DNA of 64,000 nucleotides from positions 6,695,534 through 6,759,533 of the forward strand of contig NC_065422.1 of assembly GCF_024362695.1 (NCBI RefSeq). The letters are read 5' to 3'. How positions within the stretch are numbered: position 1 is the first letter of the stretch; the number at the start of each line of letters is the position of its first letter. Both the position numbers and the translations under genes were made by a program. Under the pieces are notes generated by a model. That model had not been told where the DNA came from. It saw only the letters and a program-made list of their open reading frames with translations, and searched no databases. Below are positions 47,701-59,342 of this stretch, one piece after another. Source of the stretch: Pectinophora gossypiella (Eukaryota; Arthropoda; Insecta; Lepidoptera; Gelechiidae).

Positions 47701-50700
47701 GGTTTTTCTGTACACCGCAACTCATCGTCTGTTTTTGTTTTTGTAGTAAGTAAAACCATAAAGTCTAATAAAATCAGTTGGGGCTCTCGAAAAATCAATA
47801 AGGATTACAAGTGTGATTGTATTCAAAGAGCAACACTATCTTTATTATCATATTTCAAACCAGATTTCTCTGAACGAATTATTGAATTTATCGATAGTTC
47901 TTTTATCGACAATGGGTACAACCACAATGTGACGTCTCACATTTTCACGCCGGGCGCCCCGCAAGAATTGTCAGAAAGTGTTGTATTGGCAAACAATACT
48001 AAACTTGGTCTTTGTGGCAAACTAAGGCCATGGCTACTCCCCTCCGGTATGCGGAGCTCCGTGTTGCTCTATGGATTGTATTCAAGAAACTATGAGGATA
48101 ATAATTTACGAAAATAATTACTGCCTGTCACAGTACAATACAGTCAAGGCTGTATGGTCCTCAGATCTTTGCCTGCCTTATATAAGGCGAATTTAAACAA
48201 CAACAAAAATTGTTATGTACACGAAATAGTCGTATAATACGTGGATGTACATTAACCGGACTCTTCATTTTCAGTCAGTATTCTTGTAAGTAAAATAATA
48301 GTACGGTAGTATGGACAAAGCATTAGAAATAAATAAAACACGATTGAACATAAATGACCTGCTATAATAAACATCTGAAACACCGTACTTAATGAAAAAT
48401 TTTACAAAATTAATAACAAATATCCAAAAAATCATAAACCAAAGTTTAAGCGTGGGTCAAAATATGAGAACTCTTTTGAATATCTAATACGCATGATAGT
48501 CCATGGTCTCCCGCAGAGTCATGCAGTCTACCTCATCAATCTTCAACGTATTCATCTTGACGTTGATGTCTTCCTCCAGTTGAATCTGGGTTTGCAAGAG
48601 ATAGCGCAGTGAAGAAGTAGCCTCGTGAAGCATTTGCTGCAATTGCTCAGTGCTGTATCGCAGCATCTCGCACTCGTAAAACAACGCCTGACCACCAGGA
48701 TCCCGGACTAATTCAGCTCCTACCCTTTGAGCTCGTCTTCCGAGCCTCGTATGAGCTAAGGCCACATGACCCTCTTTATCAGCTAAAGCCTTCTGCAACA
48801 TCAGTATGTTGTTCTGCATGTCAGCAATCTTTTGAGTTGTTTCCCGATGCATATCCTCAAGCTTCGCCTTCGCTCGTTTTGTATCTTCAATGCGTTCTTG
48901 GAACTCGTGGTTGCATTTCCTGTACGCGGCCCAAAGGTCATCTATGACCTGCTTCAGCAAAGTGTCCACGTATATACGAATCGGTCGCGCAGAGGTCACT
49001 TCTCTTGCAGCCAATTGGATATTCTTCGCCGAGTACGCGTTATATTCATCAGCAGATATATTCGCCGGATCCAGGTTTGCGTAACCCTCGTAGATGGAAA
49101 GGCAGAGGTCAGTGTGTTTGAGTGAGAGATTGCCCTTGTCTATGTCGATGGCTGCTTGCTTGTATTGCAGGTCGCGGTCGAGGAGGTATCTTGTGGAGCG
49201 TAGACGTCGCATCTGCTCGTTCAACTGCTCAAGCACTCTGGTCAGCAGACTCTGACCTCCAAGAATGGTATTGACCTCTTGCTGTAAAGCGTGTTCCACT
49301 TCATCGACCACCAAATCGATGCCAAGTCGCCCGTCTCTGAGCATAAGGCATTTCCGACAAATAGTCAACGCGTTGGCCTGTAACGAAGCCAGGCAATCTT
49401 GTAGTCTCACCTTGTACATGTTAAGGGCTTCTAGCTCGAGACAGATTTCCTTTCTTTGTATTTCGAGCTCGTTCTTGTTGAAGGCGATGTTACCGATGCG
49501 CTCCTCGATGCGGTGGTCGGAAGTTGCCTTCATGATGTCCGATCGCTCATCGGTCTCGTCCCGGATGCGCTTGCATTCTCCGATGACCCTGTCTGCCAGC
49601 TGTTGCTGGTCCTCCGAGTTCCTGCATCGCTGGTCGTTGCTCAGCCGCCACTCCGCAAGCGTGAACTTCGCGCTCCTAGGCGGCAAGCAAACTATCGCCT
49701 GCTCCGCAAATCTGGTAGTAGCAACAGGCGCCCCTATAACGTGACGCACGCCAAATTGCGCCTCCCCCATTTTGATAAACTAAATAATAATTTTACCCCT
49801 AAATTAAATCCAAAACGCAAAGAGTATCACATGAAAAATCTGCCATCCGAAGTGAGGATTGACAAAACTGTTTTACCGTTGTCATGGAAACGGCCTCAGG
49901 AAACCGGAGTGTGTAACCAAAGGTAACCAACGTAACCAACCAATAATTTGATTGCAAGGAAAACATCTTCTCGTCGTTCAAGGAAAACATAGCTACCTAG
50001 CAAACGAGGTTCGAACAAACACGGCATGCATGTGAATTGATTTTATTTAGAGGTTTGGTTCTTTCCTCAAGAGTTATATTTATATAATATCGTCGTACTA
50101 TGTTGTTTCTCTTTATTTTGATCAGAATAATAATGGGTGGAAGATGTAATTGTGCCTCGGTAACAAAGATAAAAGATCAGAAGAGTCTGTTATCCATGAA
50201 ATTAGATCGTTAAACGAATGCTCTGTACAGCGCCATCTACATTTATTGTAGGGAACGTGGCCTGGAAAATCCCTCATCAACCTGAATGTATCATAAAGAG
50301 CAAATAGGGCGCGCTCATTACGATAATAGACGGATAAAAACAATACAAGATTTAACAAGAAATTATCGTACGAAAGAGCCTTTTTCATGAAATCACATTA
50401 CGATGTGATTTTTGTTAAAAAATACCTTGCGATAGAAAAGCTAGTTTAAATCCATGTGATTTTATTTTACGGTTTTCACTATAAAAGTTGGGTTCGAAAC
50501 TCGGTGGGGACATATTACAAAAATCACTTTGTGATCCCTAGTTTGGTTAGGACATTACAGACTGATCATCTGATTGTCGGAAAGTAAGATGATCAGTGCT
50601 TCGGAAGGCACGTTAAGCCATTGGTCACGGTTAGTACGTAGTATATGAGTCATGTCAGAGGAGTTTGGCTGGTTAATAAGAATCCTGATACCAGGGTTAC

Positions 50701-53700
50701 CCATATGATAAGAAGGTCTTTAAATATTATTAGCGTGGTACTAACTCATCTAGCTGCTACTGGGCGTAGGACTCACTTCCCGAAGCTCCTCCACTTCATG
50801 CAGGAGTCCCCAGCGTTGTCCCAGTCAGGTAGACCTCCAGGCAGCACGTAGCACTTGCGCTTCTCAAGATCAGCGAAGTACCACAGCAGTTGGTTCAAAC
50901 CTGATGTAAATAAAGGTTAGGTTATATATATTGTAAGGAAAACGAATTTCGAGCGCTGGCAATACTGATGGCACCGACTGGAGGTCACGTGGTCTACCAT
51001 AAAACGTCACTTTCAATTCTACTTCAGCTTTGGCGCTAAACGGAAGATATTTGTTATATTTACGTGTACTTGGTAAAAATATAACCTTATTGCGTTGAAT
51101 CAGTGTTTTTCTGGGCTTTCTCCTTCAGCTCAGAAGCGGGATAAAGGACTTGTACCCACGTAAGTTGTTATTAATTGACTCTAATTCGTATTTTGGTGCT
51201 GTGTTGTGAAAACCGTTACGTGATATTTTTTTTGGTTTGAAATGGGCCGACATAAGAAGAATAAACGTAAACATAATGACGACGATGGTGACCGCGAATC
51301 TCGTTTGCGACGTAAATTATTAAAACATATTGAAACTCGACGATTAACGGAACGTTTGTTGCAATTAGAAAAAGAAGTTTTTCGTAATCGTAATTCAATT
51401 GTGAGGGAAGCTAAAGATGCATCCGCGGGCTATAACGATACGGATAATAGTGTACTTTCCGGTACTTTTACTCCGCCACTACCGCCATCAGTTACGGAAA
51501 ATGTTCAAACCAAAGGTGACGTCATAACGGCTATGCCGTCGGTTGACATTTCGGTCCCCGCCAATAATGTGTCGTCTAATATATGCAATTCAAACCTGGA
51601 CTTGGATGTAAATAACTATCGGCTGGTATCGGACTCTGCCGCGCACGGTTCAAACGTGTCTAGTTGCGCCACGGGAGGTATCGCCGTGCCGAATATCACT
51701 GCGCCGAGTTGCGCCGCGCCGAGTTGTGCCGCGCCGGTTAGCGCCGCACCTAGTTGCGCCGCGCCCATGCATGCTACGCAGGTTAACACCACTTTCGGAC
51801 GCGCTGCGCTTAAGAGCGCGAATTCTATGCCGCCACCCGCACCAGCGGTACTTGCATCGGCGCCCTCGTCAATTATAGGTGCAGACAGGAATTCTGTTAT
51901 CATATCGCACATAGTGCCTCCGCAGTTAAATTCAGCGCCCCCTTCTATTGCTACTTCTGCTAATCCGGGTGGATCTCAGCCGGTGCTATCACCGTACTAT
52001 TCTGACACGGTAACTACACAACAACCGTCACACTCTTCGGTAAAATATGTAGGACGTAATGACCCCGTACCCGATTTTGATCCACAAACTTCAATGATTA
52101 CGATGGAGCAATGGATTAGGAAAATTGAAGGAATTTCTAATATGTACGGTTGGGACGAAAAGACGGTTATATTCAATTGTTCATCGAAACTTAAAGGCTA
52201 TGCCCGCAAGTGGTATGATCAACTCACTGATTTAAATTTAAACTGGCCCGAGTGGAAAATGCGTTTGCTGACTGCTTTTCCTTCCAACCGGAGTAAACTG
52301 ACGATGATGCGTGATCTTGTTAATATTGTACGTCGTCCTGAACAAGATTATTTACAATTTTATTATGACAAGCTAGCTTTGGGTAACGCTTGTGGTATAC
52401 CTGAGTCCCTGGTTACGGAAGCGATCATTGGAACTATCGGTGACAAACTCGTTGAAGTCGGTGCGATTTCTGCAGGCTGTCGTGACCCATCCAACCTTTT
52501 GCGGTACTTATCGTCACTGAGGCATCCCACGCTTGTTAACACATACCATAATAAAAATAGCGGTGGTTTTGATAATTCAAAAATTAAATGCAATATATGT
52601 AAACGTCGTGGTCACTTTGCAGCAAAGTGTACACAAAAGGTTCAAGCGAAACAAGATAAATCGGCATTGGTCTGCACTTTTTGCAATAAACGTGGTCATG
52701 ATGAAAATGATTGTTATACCAAAAACAAAATATGTTCCTACTGTAGTAAAACCGGGCATATTAAAGATGAATGCTTCAAGCTTAAACAACGTAATGCAAA
52801 AAATGACAAGGCTCAAACTGTCCGCGTAATTAAAGATGCTTCAGGTAGTTCTAAATATTACATGGACATAAAAATTAATGACTTACCCACATATGCATTT
52901 GTTGACTTTGGCAGTTCATGTATAACAATAACGCATTCTATTGCTCAACAATTACATTTGAACATCCAACCCTGTGAATCTGGTAATGTTATTTGCGGCT
53001 TTGGTGGTTCGAAGATAACTCCGATCGGCGAGACATTGATAAAGGTTTGTGTTGACGAAGCTTCATGTGAAGCTAAGGCTTACATAGTTCCAGATAATGC
53101 TCAAGATATTGGAGTTATCGTCGGGCAACCATTTACCGAATACCCGAACGTATATGTTATTAAAACACCTACCTCGTTAAAAATATATAACGATAACTAT
53201 TTGGATGTCCTACCTACGGTATGTGAAGACATTGAACGCGTAAAGTTTATTACCGATGAAGATGATCCAATTATTTTGCAACCTGGGGTAAATAAAATCG
53301 TACTCTCGTGTGCCGATCCCGTATCTGGGCCCGTTTTAATACATGCCGCGGAATATGGAACACCTAGAGCTGAATGTGTTATTCCGCAATGTGAAACTGA
53401 TGTTATGGACGGGAAGGCTACAGTACATGTGATTAACATCAGTAACAGTACGTTTACTTTGCCAAGTAGTCAGTGTGTCGCACGAGCGACAATTATAGAC
53501 GGAAATAATGAGTATAAAATTGGTGACAATTTGGAACCTGATGTTGTATCTGATTTAAAAGCGATATTGCGAGAATATTCTGATTGTTTCTCTGGGGATG
53601 ATAGTAAGATAGGCAAGTGTTCAGTTAAAATGCACATTGAGCTAACGGACAAAAAAACCTATTTATTATCGTCCGTATAGGATGTCGGTTACCGATCGCG

Positions 53701-56700
53701 AGAAGGTTCGTAATATTGTAAATGATTTGATAGATAAAGGCATTGTAGAGCAATCAAATTCTCCATATGCGAGCCCAGTATTACTTGTGCCGAAGAAATC
53801 AGGCGAGCCACGCATGTGCGTAGACTACCGTGCGGTGAATAAGGTCACTAAAAAGGAACGGTATCCATTGCCGTTAATCCAAGACCAATTGGACAGGTTA
53901 TCTAAACAACGTGTGTTTTCTTGCCTTGATATTAAATCTGCGTATCATTGCATCCAAATAGATGACGAAAGCAAACAATTTACCGCTTTTATAACCCCCG
54001 ATGGTCATTTTCAATACACGCGCATGAGTTTCGGTCTCGTGAATGCACCGTCGGTGTTCCAACGTGCAATGGATGACATATTAGGTCCGCTAAGATTCAA
54101 GTTTGCTACTGCATACCTAGATGATGTACTCGTTTATGCTGAGAATCACTCTGATGCGTTAGAACGCCTCAGGACAGTTCTGGAACGGATAAGGGACGCA
54201 AATATGACTTTACGGCTAGACAAGTGTTCTTTTCTAGTTCCTCGTATTGAGTACTTGGGCCACGAAGTTTGTAATGGTGAAGTCAGGCCATCCAAGTACA
54301 AACTTGATGCTGTGCGTGATTTTAAAGTACCCCAGAATGTTCATCAGGCGCGACAATTCATGGGCCTGGCAAATTATTTTAGAAAATATGTGCCTGGTTT
54401 TGCGTCCATTGCCCGTCCCATAACAACTCTTACGAAAAAGGATCAACCCTGGATTTGGGGTCCGGAGCAGTCGCAAGCGTTTGAGCGTATAAAGTCAATT
54501 TTGATTGCACAACCTGTTTTGGCATTGTTTAACCCTGATTATGATACACAAATTCACACGGATGCGTCTAAAATGGGTTTAGGCGGAATTTTGATGCAAA
54601 AACAGCCTGACGGTGCGTGGAAACCCGTCGCGTACGCAAGTCGTCAGACTACACCGGCCGAGCAGAAATACCACAGCTTCGAACTCGAGACGTTAGCCGT
54701 GGTTATGAGCTTAGAGAAATTCAAGGTTTATGTCTCGGGATTGAAGTTTGTCATAGTGACTGACTGCAGCGCCTTGCGTTGGACATGGTCAAAACGCGAC
54801 TTGTCTCCACGTATCGCTCGCTGGTGGTTAGATGTACAACATTTTGATTTTGAAGTAGAGTATCGTGCTGGTAGATCTATGGCTCACGTGGACGCATTGA
54901 GTCGTAATCCCGCGAACACAGTAATGCGTTTCACAGAAAAAGATTTAATAGAAAGCATACAACAGGATGACGACTCAATTCGTTCCACCATGGTTCAATT
55001 AAAAGATGAAATCAGTAAAGGCAATTTGACCGGGCTAGACAAAGATTACTGTATCGAGAATAACATTCTATTTCGCAAAATAAATAAAGATAAAAAGGTT
55101 GTGGTGCCACGAATATGTCGTTGGTCTCTGGTACAAAGTTTCCATGATAATAACAGTCACGTTAATTTTAATAAGACTTACGAAGCAGTGAAAGCCAAAT
55201 ATTGGTTTAGTGGTATGCGACGATTTATACAAAAGTATGTGCAAGGCTGTATTTCATGCCAATACGCCAAAAAACCAACGGGACGTAAAGTAGGTCTATT
55301 ACATCCCATCGAAAAGGTGGCAGTACCCTTCCACACGTTGCACGTAGACCACCTTGGTCCGTTTTGTAAAGGTTCTACTGGCAAAATGCATATACTGGCT
55401 ATAATCGATGCATTTACGAGGTTTATTTGGTTAGAGGCTGTGCGTGATGTGAGTTGCAAGTTTGTGCTGCAGACTTTTGACAATTTGATAAAAACTTTTG
55501 GTGTACCAAGCCGCATTATCAGCGATCGTGGCAAAGCTTTTAATTGCAAGGATTTTAAAGATTATTGTGTGCAACGCCAAATTAAACACGTGATGACCGC
55601 TGTTGCAAGCCCTCGCGCGAACGGGCAGGTAGAACGGTTCAACCGAACTATACTCGATGCTTTAGTAGCCTATGTTGGTGATGACCAAAACGATTGGGAA
55701 AAATATTTACCCAGAGTTCAATTGGGATTGAACTCAAATATTAACAACACTACCGGCAAAACTCCATTGGAGTTACTTTTTGGTTTTCGACCGAGACTTG
55801 TGGGTGATATCGTTGCGCCCTCCAAATCAACAGACCTAGCAGAAATGAGAGAGGTTGCTTCTACACGTTCCTCTAAATTGTCCCAACAATCGAAACGAAG
55901 CTTTGACCAAAAGAGGCGTGATGAAGCCCCTTTTAAAATAGGGGATATGGTTCTTGCAGAAAGAAAAATTATCCGCAAGGGTTTACGAAGTGGTAAATTG
56001 ATGCCCCGTTTTGATGGACCATTTACCATCATTAAGGTACTGCCTCATGATCGGTATGTTATTAAAAGTGACAAAGGTCGAAGCCGATCCTATGAGAACG
56101 TCCTAGCCAGGGACAAGTTAAAACCTTTCAGAGTTGACCGGAACACTCCTTCTGATTCCGATTAAGAATGGAATCTTGTTGAGGATGATTATTAGTGTAC
56201 CTACTCTTGTATTTTTTTTGTCATAAGGATATTATTTGTTCATTAAATCATTTCTTATTATGATCGATCTTTACATACTTGAGCGCTAAGCCTTAAGAGG
56301 CATGATCGTAATCTGTTTTGATGGATTGGAGCTGGTGGAAGAACCTTTAGAGGTTCTCAAGCACCGCTCATTGTAAACGGTCAATTTGATGCATGCAAAC
56401 CTTAAGAGGTTGGAGTGATATGTCGCGACATTGTTCTAACAGATGTGTACCTTTCGTGGGAGACCATCTTGGTTGGCTTTAAGAGGCCGCTTGTATAATA
56501 TGGCATTAAGAAGCCATTGATTGTTCAGCTTTAAGAGGCTGACTGTACGCTGTGGCATTAAGAAGTCATTGACGAGGCTGGTTGTACATTACCTAGTTAT
56601 TATGACATTAAGAAGTCATTCTAGTTGTCTTTCAGAGGACGTGGAGTGATAGCATTAAGAAGCTTGATATCGTTTTATGGATCATTAAGAAGATTCATTT

Positions 56701-59299
56701 CTTTTTCTGACGTAAACCTTAAGAGGTTGTGACGTCACCAATAGTACTACTACATCGACGGCTCCGCGAGGCGCGCAGCAGCACCAGGACGGCCGACTGT
56801 AAGGAAAACGAATTTCGAGCGCTGGCAATACTGATGGCACCGACTGGAGGTCACGTGGTCTACCATAAAACGTCACTTTCAATTCTACTTCAGCTTTGGC
56901 GCTAAACGGAAGATATTTGTTATATTTACGTGTACTTGGTAAAAATATAACCTTATTGCGTTGAATCAGTGTTTTTCTGGGCTTTCTCCTTCAATATATA
57001 TTTTCTCGTGTGGGTGGTAAGGTCAATGACCGACTTCCATCAGTCCCTAATCTGTCCTTACCCTGTCGGGTTAAATGAATGAATGAATAAATTTATGTAT
57101 GTATTTAATTTTATATAAACTTTACTTGTTGAAATGCATTCAGTCCACACGCAGATTTGAATTTGGAAGGATTATAAAACCACGGAAGTACCTAAGTAGA
57201 CAGATACTCTTATCTGGCACCATAGAATAAACAACAATATTACATATACGTAGAAGGGACACACCGTACTGAGATAGGAGCAAAATTGATTTCCCTCACC
57301 ACCACAATGGTGGCCACTTTAGTCTATTATACCGGAAGCCAAATGTCTGTCCCGCTCGCACGCATGGGGTAGAACGGCACAAGGTAAGAACAAGATTTTT
57401 GTATAGAGTGTCCGAGCTGTGCCAGCATTAAAAAATACTAGTCGCACACGAACTTACCACAAGCAAACGCGAAGAGCACCAAACTATAGATGAAGAAGAA
57501 TTTGACGATATCGATGACCATACGGCCCAGCGAGATCTGCAGCGGCCCCAAGTGAGGATTTATGGAGAACAGATGCACCAGCTTCAACGCGCTGTGGGAA
57601 AACAACCAATGAAAGGCTTTATAAAAAGTTCGAGTAGGTGTCTTTTTTGACATGACTCTGTCGTGACTTGTTGCGCTACTTGGCCAAGCAATTAGAGACT
57701 TCAGCAAATACAGTAGAACACGTTCAGCTGCTTATCCTCCTGACTATTTCGTAAAAACCGACAGAGATATTCTGCTCTTCCTAATATTATAAGCCACTAT
57801 ATTGGTAATCGATTACCATATGATTGACCATATTTATCTACATCAATGATTTCATATCAAAAAAGGCTTGAAATGATCAGAACTTACCTTAAGTTCTGAT
57901 CATTTCTGGTTCTACTCAGTCAATTAAGGATTCTGGGCATGACCTTATGTACATATGGCTTTACCTGAAAATATTAGCAGCTGCAAACAGTCCCTCAGCT
58001 ATCAATTGAGGATCAAAAGCATCCCAGTTCTCCCGGGGTATAAACTTCGTCTGAGGGTCACGCCGGATCTGGGCGGCCTGTTGGAGGTAGGCAGCGAACC
58101 GGAGGAGCGCCACCGCCACGTATAAAGAGTTCCTGGTAAAGTCGATGAAGTTCCACATATTCCGGAGATACGAGCGAATACCCTCAATGTAGATCTCCTG
58201 AGTCTCTTCCCAGATGAACCCTGAATGGAGAAGTAATGAGCATACTTAAGTAATAAAAATGAAACCAGCCCTCGCGGCATGGCAACCGCGCCGCGCCCGG
58301 CGCGAAATAAGATATTGAGCCGTGCGACGTCTATCCACGATTCGCTGCGACTATTGCTCGAAAACTCTCGATATAAACCGCAAGCACGATTACCCTAGAA
58401 AGCCTGCGAACATGTAAAAATTTTCGCAGGCTTTTTTTTTTTTGAGTTTGAGATTTAGGATACATTTATTTGTCAACACCGAAAGTTACAGCAAATGGTC
58501 TTCTGATTCTGTTCTGCCCACCAGTCATTCAAGGTGTGGACATAAATATAGACTTGTCCAGGCAATATTTACCCCAATCACAACATTACGCAACAAATAA
58601 AAAGGACAATAGACGCCCTTACTACTAAACTTGCAATGTCTTCCAGACAACCAGGCTTACCAAGGACATAGACGACGACCACGAGCTCCAAGTAAGTAGG
58701 TCCGTTGCCCCGTTGCTTGAGCAGTTCCTTCTCCAATTCCTTAACCATCCACTCTGGGCCAAATAGCTGGATGGCCTGCACCTCCGCTCTTTGTGACACC
58801 AAAATCAAGATCACTGCGATATAAGGACAAAGGGAGTAAGTAGATTACTTATTTTGGACCTAAGCTTCAAACCTGCCTCGCATCCATCTTAGAACTTTGC
58901 ATCAAAAGTGTTTCCAAGCTATCTTCTGACTACTTCTAACCAACCCACCTCGTAGGGATTGCGAGCATATGCTCTACCAATGCAATATATGGAGTCTGCT
59001 AAAGATGCAGTTTACAAAACTTTAGTGATCGTTACTTTTTAAACGATAACGCTTGACATTAAAGAAAACTACAACTACCCATTTATCGCATCGGGTCCAA
59101 TCAACAAGCTTCTCTGGATCACCAAGTTCATCCAGAAATAGATGATGTTTTTTTTTTAATTTATTAGGTTTACCAACAGTTACAACAATGTTACTACGCT
59201 TATTCAACAAACATAGGTGTTATTCTAAATGCGTAACCAATTAAAGGTAAACACAGCTAACAATTTTTATAAACTTATCAAGCTAAAAGTAACGAGTGG

Positions 59300-59342
<43 letters not shown>

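Larger units (their letters stand above)
50932..56993 (+). mobile_element. Ty3/Gypsy LTR retrotransposon, complete, young
   Basis: The 6062-bp element has two 196-bp LTRs (50932-51127 and 56798-56993) that start with TG and end with CA and show no difference that I can see. It carries two long ORFs in gag-PR and RT-RNaseH-IN order, which is the Ty3/Gypsy order. ATAT (or ATATAT) flanks both ends as a likely target duplication. The element lies in an intron of the second TRP gene in antisense, only 31 bases from the acceptor side of the exon ending at 50900. I could not identify a primer-binding site beginning TGG or a clear polypurine tract. Confidence 0.95.

Noticed and set aside
49265..49926. 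Long open frames on the + strand opposite the tektin gene
   Set aside because: They are antisense shadows of the tektin coding sequence, with unlikely composition and no family resemblance.
51616..51912. - strand frame rich in Ala and Gly inside the Gypsy ORF1
   Set aside because: It is a shadow of the low-complexity SCAAP region of gag.
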